Assembly (NCBI GenBank): GCA_964624625.1
Contig: CAZUXW010000006.1
Span: 19,962-83,961 of the forward strand
From: PALSA-1180 sp964624625
Lineage (GTDB): Bacteria; Oederibacteriota; Muellerivitia; Muellerivitales; Muellerivitaceae
DNA length: 64,000 nt
Reading direction: 5' to 3'
Below, in pieces: positions 15,893 through 25,136 of the stretch (positions are counted from its first letter, which is position 1; every line of letters begins with the position of its first letter). The notes under the pieces were generated by a model, which was given only the letters and a program-made list of their open reading frames with translations, did no database searches and was not told the origin of the DNA. A program made the translations under genes and the position numbers.

Positions 15893-18800
15893 CTACTTTT
15901 TAGAGGTTTCGGTTCCGCGCTCATCGGCGGACGCCTCATCGTCAACCCGTTTCAGGACGGCCCCGGAAGATAGTTTTTTAAGATAAATAAAGTCGAAGGC
16001 CCTCAGGGCCTGTCCCGGCTTTTCCACCATGACCGCCGCCATGTAACGATTGTCCCTTTCCGGGTGGTCTTCCCGGGGAATGTTCACGAAAAGGCTCTTG
16101 ATCTTGACCATGTTTCCCGCGGGCAGGTCAAAGGGCCCCACCGTGGCCAGGTCGACGTAATAATCCTTGGCTGTGTCGATTTGGTGGAGCACCACGCCTT
16201 TTAAATTCTCCGGTGAATGGTTCCGCACCACCACGCTGATGGGAACGGGGACCCCCGCCGGGATTTCTTTAGGCGCCAATAGAGTTACCTCGATGGGCGA
16301 CAGGCCCTGCGCCTGCCGAAGGGTGGAAAAAGCTTTCCCTCCCGCGATGACCCACTCCATGCTCGAATAGGGGCCCCGGATGCCGTAGATAATCCTGTAG
16401 AGATCGTGCCAAAACATGCCCACTCCGGCGTTCACCGGGAACCAGTTGTGGAACGTCTCGATTTCCCTGTTGTAAAGTTCCTCCGGGCCGGGCGGATCCA
16501 GGGATTTTTGAACCCAATTGAAATCCACCATCTCGCCCATGGCGTACATTCCGTTGCCCCTCGCCAAGTACTCGGGCCATTGCTTTTTCATGGATTCCAA
16601 AGTGTTGCGGTCGCCCTCGTAGAGCATGATGTGGTTATAATTGATGCCCGCATCCACGAACATGGCCGGGTCTTGTCCGTGCTGATGGCCCATTTGCCAG
16701 CCGAGCGTAAAGGTAAACACAGGCTTGGTCAATTTGGCCTCGTCGAGGATGCCCTTCAACGTCAGTGCGACCTTGTGGGCGCGCCACCACTCGAATAGGG
16801 CGACGACGTCCTTGTTTTCCTTCAACTCCACCGTCTTCGCCAGCCAATGAATCCGCTCTTGCTTGGTCATGGTCCAATACTCGGCCGGGCCCGGCACGCT
16901 CAAGTCCCTTACGAACTCATCAACCATCTCATAACCGGCCGATCCCGTCCTCACGTAATCCATCCCCACGATGTCGACGTCGGGTTCGTTTTCCATTTCT
17001 TTCAGGAAATCGATAATGTCCTGCCGGCGCTTCTTGTCGTTCAGGGAAATAAAACGGGTTTGGATCACCTCGTCGGTGTCCGGGTCATACCCCAGGGAGA
17101 ACTCATAGGGCGCCTGGTTCCAGGCGTCACCGATCACCTTGAAGGTGGTCATGTAGGCCGCGAATTTTAATCCCTCGTTGTGGGCGGCCCGGGCGTACTT
17201 CCGTCCCGTCTCCAGGTCCCCCCGCGCGAAGGGAAAGTCTTTGGGATTCAAATGGTCCCAAATGGAAGTCTGTCCCATCAAGTAGCAGTAAAGATTGGCG
17301 CCCATGAACTTGGCCCAGTCAATGGCATTGGCGGATTTGAACGAATCGCCGCCATCCAGCGCCGGCACCGCCCCGCCGACCATTTGTTTCCCCCCCTCCA
17401 TCGTCAGTCCGGCGTAGCCAGGGTAAAGGCCCTGAGGCCTCAAGGGAGAAACCGTGAAGGCGGACTCGAATGTTTTCGGCGAGTTCCATTGGGGAGCGGA
17501 AACAATGACCTCCGCCACATAGGTTCCGGGAGCCGGATTGTAGGGAATCGGCCAGTTGCCGAATAATTTACCGTTAGCTGAGTCTTTCTTAAGCGTCAAT
17601 CGGGACTTGCCGTCCACCATGGAGACCGGCTCCCCTCCCCGGTAAACTTCCACCACCGCGTGCATCTGGGAAAAATAGGGCATCTCGGCCGCGTTGACCC
17701 TCACCTCGAAGGGGACCATTTCATACCGAAGAAAATTTCGGGACGGCATGACCGCGATCACGTCGGGAATCATTTGAGAAACCGTGGCCACCAGGGCCCC
17801 GGACCGCTTGCTCTCCGGGGACATCGTGGCCTTGGCGACCAGCCCGCCTCCCACCAAAATAGCAGCGATTAAAGCCCCCCGGATCAGCCTTTCCCCCCTG
17901 ATTCCAGTCGGCAAAACAACCTTCGGCATGGAAAATGAAGGAATCTTCCAGTTCAACAAAGGCCTCCGGAGAGGAGGCCATAAAGGCCTTTCGGCGGGGG
18001 GACCCGCCGGATCCAGTCTTTGGCTCGGGGGGTTATCCAACAGGGGGTCCGCTGTGGATCCGGCGGCGCTCGGAACCTCAGGCGAAAGGCCCAGGGCCTT
18101 CCCCGTCGGGGCAGGATTTGTTTCAGCCGAATCCGGCCCCCAGCTGGAAATTTTATATGACGAGGCAAGGACCGAAGCGACAATCTCTTCCTCGCTTTCG
18201 GTCATGATTCTTGACTCGGTCAAAATCTCCACGGACCCGGAAATCTCAAGGGGTCCCGCCTCGATCGTGGAATCCAAGGTTGGTGGTTTTTCCCGGGAGC
18301 CTGCTTGGAGGGCCGCGAACATCCTCTCCTTGATCCCGAGCGTCTTTTCCCGGACTCCCTCCACTAAATCCCGGCTTTTTTCCGCTCCTGACTTCGTCAA
18401 GCGGTTGAGGTGCTCGGCCCTTTCCTTCGAATAATCCTTCAGCGCCCCAGTGGTCTTAACGGAGGTATTTCCGGCGAGGCGGAAAAGAAAAGCGAATCCC
18501 TTCCCCAGGGCCCGGATCATTTCATAAATTCCAACCGCCAAGGACAGAACAATAGCCAATAGGAGGCCCAATCCGGCTCGGAGCTGTTGCGCGACGGCCC
18601 CGAAAAGAGTGGAAGTTTTTTCTTTAAAAACTTCGAAATTGGCCGAGACATTCAATGTCGGAGGCTCGGGGGGTTTAGACAAGCGGAACGACTCCGCCTC
18701 AACCGATGTCTGCGGAGGCGCCGCCACGGGGGGCGGTTGGAAAGTCAGTTTGACAACGGATTCCACATGGTAGGTTTGCGGAAACATGTCCAGTGGCTGG

Positions 18801-20170
18801 ATCCAATCCACCGTGAACCCGTGCTTGACCAACAGGGCCAGATCCCTGGCCAAAGTGGAGGGATCGCAGGACACATAAACCAGCCGTTCGGGGCGCAAGG
18901 CGGTGATCCGGGCCAGCACTTCTGGCAATACGCCCTTTCGTGGCGGATCCAGGATGGCCGCGTCAATTTGGGCGAGACCCTTGTCCTTCAGCCCCATGAG
19001 AATTTGGGCCACATCGCCTTCGAGGAAATCGATATTGTTTTTTTGGTTTAAGGCCGCGTTGAACTTCGCGTCCTCCACCGCGGGACCGACCTCCTCGGCC
19101 CCCACCACGTATTCGGCCTTATCCGCCACCGCCATCGCCAGGGTACCAATGCCGCTGTAAAGGTCCAGGACTGTTCCCCATTTTTTTTTGCGGGCCGGTT
19201 CGCCCAAGGCTTCGCGGACGATGGTATGCAGCATATCGGCCTGGTCCGTATTCACCTGAAGGAAGGATTTTAAGGACACTTTCAGCTTGAGGCCGTCAAT
19301 GATTTCGTAATAGTGGTCCCGGCCCGCCAGAAGGGCGGTTGTGGGGCCGAAGACAATGTTGGTGCGGGAAGGATTGACGTTTTGCAAAACCCCGACCAGT
19401 CCCGGCACCTCCTCCATTAACTCCCTGGCGATCCGCGGCAGGATTTGATCCATTTCCTCGGGAAGAACCGATGGCTTCTGGAGCCTTTCGTCGGGGACCT
19501 CCGTCCGGGTGATGAAAGCCAACAACAGCTCGCCGGTTTTATAGCCCTGCCTCAGGGTCAAGTGCCTCAAAAATCCCGTGTGTTTTTTTTCCTGGTAGGG
19601 AGTCAATCCCGAACGGTCGATTTTCTGTAAAACTTTTTGGATCAAGTCGTTAATGGCGTCGCCCTGGATCGGGCAGCTGTGGTAGGGGATCAAGTGGTGG
19701 GACCGGGGCTCATAAATGCCGGAAATGAAATGGCCGTCCCTCATGGAAATGACCGGCATGGCCTTGTTGCGGTAAGCGTAGGGGTTGGGCGAGGGCAGGC
19801 AGGGCTGGACCGTGACCTCCGTCAGGTGGCCGATCCGTTGGAGCGCGTCCACGACGAATTGCCGCTTGGTTTGCAATTGCCGGGGGTAATTAAAATGCTG
19901 CCACTGGCAGCCGCCGCATTCCTCGAAAATGGGGCAAAGGGGCGCCACCCGGTCCGGGGAATGCCTTAAGACGGCCTGGATTTCACCCGTGGCGAAATGG
20001 TCCCGGACCTGGGTGATCTTGACCCGGACCCTTTCGCCCGGAAGCCCGCCTGGAACGAAAATGGCGAAGTCCTGATATCGCCCAACCGAATCCCCGCCAA
20101 AAGCCAGCGACGTGATTTCAAATTCAATTTGATCCCCGTGCCGCACGGGTTTTACGGCGTTGGTGTTCAT
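15893..20170 (-). CDS. RlmD-type 23S rRNA m5U methyltransferase fused to a membrane/envelope domain
   Basis: One continuous frame of 1425 residues from ATG 20170 (AGGA upstream). Residues 1-475 are a complete RlmD/RumA-type enzyme: TRAM domain, [4Fe-4S] cysteines C79, C85, C88 and C166, SAM motif DLYSGIGT (336-343), ILDPPRKG and the catalytic YVSCDPSTLARDL (Cys435). Such enzymes methylate 23S rRNA and normally end near HVESVV, present at 468-473. Here the chain continues: Pro-rich linker, hydrophobic segment (about 533-550), charged helical and disordered region, second hydrophobic segment (about 763-780), then about 630 residues resembling an Ig-like module and a TIM-barrel hydrolase-like domain (GANLYCYLMGQTSIW, DIVGMDYVRTG, VFTFTLGWQMGHQHG, GVGMFWHDLYRIIYG). 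A missed stop or assembly error between two genes is the main alternative. Confidence 0.8.
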   Translation of the reverse strand: MNTNAVKPVRHGDQIEFEITSLAFGGDSVGRYQDFAIFVPGGLPGERVRVKITQVRDHFATGEIQAVLRHSPDRVAPLCPIFEECGGCQWQHFNYPRQLQTKRQFVVDALQRIGHLTEVTVQPCLPSPNPYAYRNKAMPVISMRDGHFISGIYEPRSHHLIPYHSCPIQGDAINDLIQKVLQKIDRSGLTPYQEKKHTGFLRHLTLRQGYKTGELLLAFITRTEVPDERLQKPSVLPEEMDQILPRIARELMEEVPGLVGVLQNVNPSRTNIVFGPTTALLAGRDHYYEIIDGLKLKVSLKSFLQVNTDQADMLHTIVREALGEPARKKKWGTVLDLYSGIGTLAMAVADKAEYVVGAEEVGPAVEDAKFNAALNQKNNIDFLEGDVAQILMGLKDKGLAQIDAAILDPPRKGVLPEVLARITALRPERLVYVSCDPSTLARDLALLVKHGFTVDWIQPLDMFPQTYHVESVVKLTFQPPPVAAPPQTSVEAESFRLSKPPEPPTLNVSANFEVFKEKTSTLFGAVAQQLRAGLGLLLAIVLSLAVGIYEMIRALGKGFAFLFRLAGNTSVKTTGALKDYSKERAEHLNRLTKSGAEKSRDLVEGVREKTLGIKERMFAALQAGSREKPPTLDSTIEAGPLEISGSVEILTESRIMTESEEEIVASVLASSYKISSWGPDSAETNPAPTGKALGLSPEVPSAAGSTADPLLDNPPSQRLDPAGPPAERPLWPPLRRPLLNWKIPSFSMPKVVLPTGIRGERLIRGALIAAILVGGGLVAKATMSPESKRSGALVATVSQMIPDVIAVMPSRNFLRYEMVPFEVRVNAAEMPYFSQMHAVVEVYRGGEPVSMVDGKSRLTLKKDSANGKLFGNWPIPYNPAPGTYVAEVIVSAPQWNSPKTFESAFTVSPLRPQGLYPGYAGLTMEGGKQMVGGAVPALDGGDSFKSANAIDWAKFMGANLYCYLMGQTSIWDHLNPKDFPFARGDLETGRKYARAAHNEGLKFAAYMTTFKVIGDAWNQAPYEFSLGYDPDTDEVIQTRFISLNDKKRRQDIIDFLKEMENEPDVDIVGMDYVRTGSAGYEMVDEFVRDLSVPGPAEYWTMTKQERIHWLAKTVELKENKDVVALFEWWRAHKVALTLKGILDEAKLTKPVFTFTLGWQMGHQHGQDPAMFVDAGINYNHIMLYEGDRNTLESMKKQWPEYLARGNGMYAMGEMVDFNWVQKSLDPPGPEELYNREIETFHNWFPVNAGVGMFWHDLYRIIYGIRGPYSSMEWVIAGGKAFSTLRQAQGLSPIEVTLLAPKEIPAGVPVPISVVVRNHSPENLKGVVLHQIDTAKDYYVDLATVGPFDLPAGNMVKIKSLFVNIPREDHPERDNRYMAAVMVEKPGQALRAFDFIYLKKLSSGAVLKRVDDEASADERGTETSKK

Positions 20171-20267
20171 GTGTGTCCTGGAAATAAGGATCGGATATCA
20201 ACGGGCCTTTACGCGAGATTTTCCTGACGGCTGAAGTCGGACGGCGATCACCGGCGTTAAGGCGGTC

Positions 20268-20292
20268 GTTTTTCGCGATCACCGCGAAAAAC
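20268..20292. other. Strong hairpin in the 20171-20559 intergenic stretch
   Basis: GTTTTTCGCG and CGCGAAAAAC pair perfectly around a 5-base loop. On the minus strand it lies upstream of the RlmD-fusion start and on the plus strand upstream of the barrel gene at 20560. The surrounding 390 bases carry no convincing gene: a frame from 20295 begins like a signal peptide but quickly becomes Arg/Pro/Ser-rich. Confidence 0.45.
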
Positions 20293-20539
20293 GAATGACG
20301 GCGTTAAAAAAAATCCACGCCGTGATTTGGGTTCCACTGCTTATTTTAACGATTTTTCATGGCAGGGCAACCCTCCTCATGGGCGGCCTCCTTCGGGAAC
20401 CCCGCGGTTCATTCCGTGGTTCTCATAGGCCGGCACCACTTCGTTCATCCGGGGTTTCCTTTAACTTCCCTGGGATAACCGGCATGGCTGAAAACCCCGC
20501 ATCCCGCCCCAAAACAGGGAAACCCGGGAAGTCGGATGC

Positions 20540-20545
20540 TATACT
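20540..20545 (+). promoter_or_regulatory. Extended -10 promoter for the 20.6-kb barrel gene
   Basis: TGCTATACT (TATACT at 20540-20545) is an extended -10 element. No good -35 is seen. Transcription would begin near 20552, which excludes a start codon at 20536 and favours ATG 20560 or GTG 20575. Confidence 0.45.
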
Positions 20546-20559
20546 GCGTCCCGCAACCT

Positions 20560-22008
20560 ATGGATCGAGGGCCCGTGAAAACCTTTTCAAGGATAATCCT
20601 TACCCTTCCCCTTTTAGCCGGTATGGCCGCCGTTCCCTCCTTTTGCCCCGCTTCCGAAACAAGGCTCAATGCCGCCGGCGGTTTGGAGTCGGTTTTCATG
20701 GACGAGTCCAGCGACTTAAACCTCTTTCTCAATGGAAATCCCGCAGGGCTGGGCTACCTTAACAGCCGCAGCCGGCTGGACCTTTCGGCCAGGTGGCTGG
20801 ACTCGGACCAGGAAGGACCTTGGGGTTCCGCCCGCCTCCATGCCTGGGACGCCTTGGCCCAGCCGGAGGACCATCCGGGGTACGGGGGAGCGATTCTCTT
20901 TCCCTCCCCCCACTGGGCCTTCCAAGCGGCTGGGGGATTTTCCCAGACGGGGGGAACGGAGACCCCTTCCTTGAACCAATACCAGGGAATGGTAAGGATT
21001 TGTTACGCGCTATCCTTCGGGTCCGTGGGAGTGGAACTGCTCGATTCCCAAAAAGATTTAACCCTCATTTCCAATCCCTGGGTGCCGGCTTCCGAATTCC
21101 TCGAAGGTGAAAGAACCCAAAACCAGACGCTGGTGAAAACCGGAATTGCGGTCGTTTTCCCCGGCGTCACCTCCCCCGGGGAACCCCGGTGGCAAGCCGG
21201 TGCCTATTTGGCGCTTCCCGCGGGATCCCAATCCGGCCGGCAATCCTTCAGCATATCCGAAAACAGCTTGGCTCCTATCCTGGTCAGCCAAACCACCACC
21301 GCCGATCTCTATCACGCCTCGGGTCTTGAAATGATTTATGAGGTTCCGGCCAGCCTCAAAGTGGAGCTTTCGGCTTCCCTCCTGGACGAATCCTCGAAAT
21401 TTGAGCAAACCACCTCCGCGTCGACAACCTTGTTTGAAAATCCATCCTTGGGCCGCCTGAATTTCCAGTCCGGAAACATGGAGGGATCTTTCCGCTATTC
21501 CCTTCCCTTGGACGAGGATCAAAACCTAAAATGCGGCGGGAGTTTGGGCTTTCATTGGGACGACAACTTCGCCAACTACGGTTTCTCTTCCAATTCATTC
21601 CAACAACAACAATTGAACCTTCTCCTGGGGTTGGGTTTCGAAGAGGTCAAGGAATACACCATGGGACTTCAATGGAAGAGCCGCCGCACCCTTGCCGCGA
21701 ATGGGGATACCCCACCGGCAAACCAAGCGGCTCCCACGACGGCCGATTTTGTTCAATTGGCTTTCGGAGGAGAAAGGTGGCTTTCACCGGTTTGGGCCTT
21801 AAGGCTGGGGCTGGTCCTAGAACAGGACGACGCCTTCCGCGGCGGGAGCCCTACCTTGACGACCACCCTCCATGGGGGGGCTGGATGGGAACAGGTGTTG
21901 GGAAGGTTGGATTTCGGGCTTTCCCTGGGGCAGTCCCTGGATACGGGAAATTCCAGCAACACGATCGGGTTCTTCGGAGCTGAATTGTCCGCGACGCTCT
22001 TCTTATAA
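20560..22008 (+). CDS. Outer-membrane beta-barrel protein of unknown function
   Basis: About 482 residues. A signal peptide (RIILTLPLLAGMAAVPSF, ending PASE) leads into NAAGGLESVFMDESSDLNLFLNGNPAGLGYLNS, a pattern typical of OmpP1/FadL-like or PorV-like barrels in which an NPAGL segment sits near the N-terminus. The rest alternates short amphipathic strands and ends GAELSATLFL. No SLH-like part is present, unlike the operon at 7.6-14.7 kb. ATG 20560 is used; GTG 20575 has GAGGG only 3 bases away. It is a lone plus-strand gene facing the convergent gene at 22197. Confidence 0.65.
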   Translation: MDRGPVKTFSRIILTLPLLAGMAAVPSFCPASETRLNAAGGLESVFMDESSDLNLFLNGNPAGLGYLNSRSRLDLSARWLDSDQEGPWGSARLHAWDALAQPEDHPGYGGAILFPSPHWAFQAAGGFSQTGGTETPSLNQYQGMVRICYALSFGSVGVELLDSQKDLTLISNPWVPASEFLEGERTQNQTLVKTGIAVVFPGVTSPGEPRWQAGAYLALPAGSQSGRQSFSISENSLAPILVSQTTTADLYHASGLEMIYEVPASLKVELSASLLDESSKFEQTTSASTTLFENPSLGRLNFQSGNMEGSFRYSLPLDEDQNLKCGGSLGFHWDDNFANYGFSSNSFQQQQLNLLLGLGFEEVKEYTMGLQWKSRRTLAANGDTPPANQAAPTTADFVQLAFGGERWLSPVWALRLGLVLEQDDAFRGGSPTLTTTLHGGAGWEQVLGRLDFGLSLGQSLDTGNSSNTIGFFGAELSATLFL

Positions 22009-22034
22009 AACCAAAAGCAGGCATCACCACCATG

Positions 22035-22163
22035 CACCACAGGTCCTTCGGACCACAGAAGCTTAGTAAGGCAAAGATGAATTATTTGTGATGAGGAAAA
22101 GCAAAAACCTGATCCGGTGATTGGCTTTTAATCGAGTCTCTGTGGTCCGAAGGACCTGTGGTG
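22035..22163. repeat. Long inverted repeat between convergent genes
   Basis: Two 25-base arms (22035-22059 and 22139-22163) are perfect reverse complements separated by 79 bases. Each arm also contains its own small palindrome GGTCCTTCGGACC. The right arm reads outward as GTTTCACCACAGG on the minus strand, sharing its end with the repeats at 3923 and 33946. It lies between two convergent genes and could serve as a bidirectional transcription stop, though there is no T-run. Confidence 0.85.
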
Positions 22164-22196
22164 AAACGGGGGTTGAATTTTTTCGAGAGGCGGGAA

Positions 22197-22904
22197 CTAC
22201 TTTTTATTGACTTCTTTTTTCGACATGGGGGTCGCGGCGTCGCCTTCCAGCCGGACGTTGTCCACATAGGCCACCATCGGCTCAGGAACGCCGGCCATGT
22301 TGACCGCGAATTTGAAGGTCCGGATATTGGTCAAGTCCAGCCTGGTCTTGATCAGATCATCCAGGGGCACGTCGATATTCGTGACTTTTTTCGGGGTCAA
22401 AACTCCCGTGGTTTCGTAAACATAAGCCTTGGAGTCGACCACTTGAATGAAATAGCTGACTGGTTGGGCCTGGTCATTGTAGACGTCCAATTTTAAATCC
22501 CCAAAATCCTGCCATTCATAGACGTTGAGTTTCGTGACCGAATTGGTGTCGAGGGTGATTTCCGGCCTCCATAAAACTTGGCCCGCCGCGGAATATAAAA
22601 CCTGCGAGGAATTCATCGAGGCTACTCCCGGCACGGGAGTCACATAAAACTGGTGGGTGGTATAGAAGGAAACCTTCGCGCATTTTTTGCCGTGGGTCTG
22701 GTTTTCGGTGGAAGGCTCGATTTTCGCGTAACCGCCCGTGGTCCAGTCAAAATCATCGCGGAGATATTCGAAATCGTCGATAAGCTGGGTCTTTTTCTGA
22801 TCCTTGCGGTGCTTGAAGGCCCGGGTCAACCCCAAACCGCTGACAACGGCCCAAAGGAGGGCGATCACCAAGAGAACGCCCAGGATTTGCATCAGTCGCC
22901 GCAT
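22197..22904 (-). CDS. Membrane-anchored beta-sandwich protein, unknown function
   Basis: This 235-residue protein has one N-terminal membrane segment (ILGVLLVIALLWAVVSGLGL, about residues 7-26) followed by a basic stretch (KHRKDQKKTQ) and a domain starting LIDDFEYLRDDFDW and ending AYVDNVRLEGD. The DDFE start and VDNV end are typical of CBM11-like or galactose-binding-like sandwiches and recall the lipoproteins of the 6-15.6 kb operon. The ATG at 22904 follows AGGGG. Its neighbour upstream is a LacI-type regulator, so control by a sugar-responsive repressor is possible but not shown. Confidence 0.6.
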   Translation of the reverse strand: MRRLMQILGVLLVIALLWAVVSGLGLTRAFKHRKDQKKTQLIDDFEYLRDDFDWTTGGYAKIEPSTENQTHGKKCAKVSFYTTHQFYVTPVPGVASMNSSQVLYSAAGQVLWRPEITLDTNSVTKLNVYEWQDFGDLKLDVYNDQAQPVSYFIQVVDSKAYVYETTGVLTPKKVTNIDVPLDDLIKTRLDLTNIRTFKFAVNMAGVPEPMVAYVDNVRLEGDAATPMSKKEVNKK

Positions 22905-23141
22905 AGGACCCCTAAAGAATCGATTTTAACCGGTGGCCTGAAACGTCCCGGAGGACCCTTGGCTCAGGCGAGGCATTGTATCAGCCGAGGTAGGGTCTCG
23001 CAACCCTTGCATCAAGCTTGGGACGAACCAGGGACTGGCGCTTGAAATGGCTTGCTTGAGTGTTAAACCCTTGGGCGCCTGGCTGGCGATGAACTTTTTT
23101 TAATTAAAATCAGCGTTTTTCGGGAGGGCCTTGCCCGCTTT

Positions 23142-24176
23142 TCAAAACCACTTTTTCTTGGAGCCGCAGGATTGCCGCACCACCAGCTGGGTCGGAATGA
23201 GGATTTGCCGGGGCTTCCATTCCCCCTGGCTCTGTATTTTTTCGATCAAAATCCTGGTGGCCTCGACGCTGATAGCCCGGTAATCCTGGCGGATCGTCGT
23301 GAGGGAATAGGGGGGTGTAAAGGCCTCGGTCACATCGTCAAACCCGACCAGCCCGATGTCCGTTCCCACGGTCAGTCCGGCTTCCTCAATGCTATCCCAG
23401 GCGCCCAAGGCCATCAAATCGTTCGAAGCGAAAACCGCCGTGGGCCTGTCGGGCAAAGCCAGTAATTTTTTCATGGCCTCCCTTCCCGATTCCCGCAGGA
23501 AATTTCCTTCAACGATATATTCGGGGGGGATTTTCAACCCCTGCTTCCGGATCTGCTGATGAAAGCCCTCGAGCCTATCCACGGCGTTGCGGGATGTTTT
23601 CACCGGGCCGGCGATACAGGCTATTTTGTGATGCCCCAATTTCACCAAGTGATCCACCACCTGGATGGCCGCCTCGCGGTTGTCGCTGTCGACGAAGTCC
23701 ACGTTCTTGTCCTCGGTTCGGTAACCAATGAGGACCACCGGCACCCGGTTCGCCGTCAAGTGAAGGACGTCCTTTTCCTCCAGGTAGGGGGAAACCATGA
23801 GGACGCCGTCCACCACATTGTGGAAAACTTTCTTGTACACTTCCATGGGATCGAAAACGCCGGCGATCGTGTTGATGAGAAGGCCGAATTGGTTTTCCTG
23901 GACCACTTCGTTGATCCCGTTGAGGAGGCCCACGTACCAAGGGGTTTGAAAGTTCAATTTATAGCCGGCCCAGGAGTAGAAAACCTCGATCAAGTTGGTG
24001 TGCTTGACCACCAGTCCCCTGGCGATGGGATTGGGCTTGAAATGAAGGTCGGCGATGGCCTTTTGGACCTTCACCCTGGTCTCTTCCAGGACATTGGGGT
24101 TGTTATTCAGGACCCGGGAAACGGTGGAAATGGAAACCCCGGACTTTTGCGCGACATCATAGATCGTTACAGTCAA
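23142..24176 (-). CDS. LacI/GalR-family transcription regulator
   Basis: This 344-residue protein starts at TTG 24176 with GGAGG 5 bases upstream. The N-terminal helix-turn-helix (TIYDVAQKSGVSISTVSRVL) and hinge helix (ARGLV) are typical, followed by a periplasmic-binding-protein-like effector domain (VDGVLMVSPYLEEKD, AVFASNDLMALGAWD, LVGFDDVTEAFTPPYSLTTI). Such proteins bind a sugar or nucleoside and control nearby or scattered operons. No obvious sugar catabolic gene is adjacent; the closest candidates for control are the membrane-anchored sandwich protein downstream and the gene itself. No CG-centred LacI operator was found upstream. Confidence 0.9.
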   Translation of the reverse strand: MTVTIYDVAQKSGVSISTVSRVLNNNPNVLEETRVKVQKAIADLHFKPNPIARGLVVKHTNLIEVFYSWAGYKLNFQTPWYVGLLNGINEVVQENQFGLLINTIAGVFDPMEVYKKVFHNVVDGVLMVSPYLEEKDVLHLTANRVPVVLIGYRTEDKNVDFVDSDNREAAIQVVDHLVKLGHHKIACIAGPVKTSRNAVDRLEGFHQQIRKQGLKIPPEYIVEGNFLRESGREAMKKLLALPDRPTAVFASNDLMALGAWDSIEEAGLTVGTDIGLVGFDDVTEAFTPPYSLTTIRQDYRAISVEATRILIEKIQSQGEWKPRQILIPTQLVVRQSCGSKKKWF

Positions 24177-24278
24177 GGCAGCCTCCGAAAATAATTAGCA
24201 ATGTGGAATTTTAAAACTTCCCCAAACCCACAACCCTATAAATTCCTAACTCCCGATTCCAAATCCCGATGGAAGCCC

Positions 24279-25016
24279 TCATTCCCATCTTGTCGCCAAC
24301 CCCATCAAAACCAGGCCCCCGAGGAAAGCCCCGATATGGTAGTTTCGCCAATGCTTCGCCTGGTGGATCTCCGGGGCCAAGTCCACGACCGCGATATGGA
24401 TAAAGGTTCCAGCGGAAAAGGCCAAGGCCGCCCCCAGGACGGCGGTCGTTTTTTCCGCCAGGAACATTTGGGAAAGGACCGCCCCCACCGGAATCATGAG
24501 GGAAACCAGTCCGATCAGCAGGGCTGTGTTTGGTTTGGAACGCTTCCCCGCCATCAGGAGGCTGGAGAGGGAAAAAAATTCCGGCGCCTTGTGCCCCAGG
24601 GTCGCCAGAAAAACGATGAAACCTAATGAGGGAATCGAAAGGGAGGCCCCCAGGGCCACGCCGTTCACTAAATTATGCAGGCTCAAACCCGCGAAGGCGA
24701 CCCATCCGATTTTGTGGTAGTCGCAATGGTCTTCCTCGCAAGGGTGGGAGAAGGTGAACATTTCCAGGAGAAACAGAAAAAGAAAACCGCCCAGGAGCCA
24801 AAACCCCATGGACTTTCCCAAATACTCGATGGCGTCGGGAATTAAGTGAAGGAAAGCCGCGCCCAAAAGAACCCCTGCCCCGAAACTGATGAACAGGCGC
24901 AGATATCGGGAATCCTTATCCCTGCGGTGAAAATAAAGGGGAAGGCAGGCACCCAGCCAACCGGCGGCCATCACCATTCCACTGTAGATTAACGAGCTTT
25001 CCATGGTTGATCCCAA
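24279..25016 (-). CDS. ZIP-family metal transporter
   Basis: This 245-residue polytopic protein has about eight membrane segments and the ZIP metal motifs HLIPDAIEYLG, HNLVNGVALGASL and GHKAPEFFSL in the central helices, plus a His/Cys-rich loop (CEEDHCDYHK). ZIP proteins move zinc or other divalent metals into the cytosol. TTG 25016 is used because GAGG lies 6 bases before it; ATG 25004 is a plausible alternative. It is followed on the same strand by the LacI-type regulator after 102 bases and lies downstream of the terminator of the autotransporter gene. Confidence 0.88.
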   Translation of the reverse strand: MGSTMESSLIYSGMVMAAGWLGACLPLYFHRRDKDSRYLRLFISFGAGVLLGAAFLHLIPDAIEYLGKSMGFWLLGGFLFLFLLEMFTFSHPCEEDHCDYHKIGWVAFAGLSLHNLVNGVALGASLSIPSLGFIVFLATLGHKAPEFFSLSSLLMAGKRSKPNTALLIGLVSLMIPVGAVLSQMFLAEKTTAVLGAALAFSAGTFIHIAVVDLAPEIHQAKHWRNYHIGAFLGGLVLMGLATRWE

Positions 25017-25051
25017 ACCAATCCTCTTTCACGGCGCTTTCATAAGTAAGC

Positions 25052-25086
25052 AAAAAAATCCGCCCTGCGGTGATCCCGAAGGACGG
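25052..25086 (-). terminator. Rho-independent terminator of the autotransporter gene
   Basis: On the minus strand CCGTCCT pairs with AGGGCGG (one G-U pair) across a 13-base loop and is followed by ATTTTTTT. It lies 50 bases past the autotransporter stop and upstream of the ZIP gene. Confidence 0.65.
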
Positions 25087-25136
25087 CTTGAAATCATCAT
25101 AGGGCAACGAAGGCCAATCGCCAAACAAAAACGAAC

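Noticed and set aside
15762..15986. 74-residue plus-strand frame at the end of the RlmD fusion
   Set aside because: Overlaps the C-terminus of a well-supported gene on the other strand; no ribosome-binding site or domain.
20295..20762. 155-residue plus-strand frame with a signal-peptide-like start
   Set aside because: After about 30 residues it turns into Arg/Pro/Ser-rich sequence and overlaps the real barrel gene in another frame.
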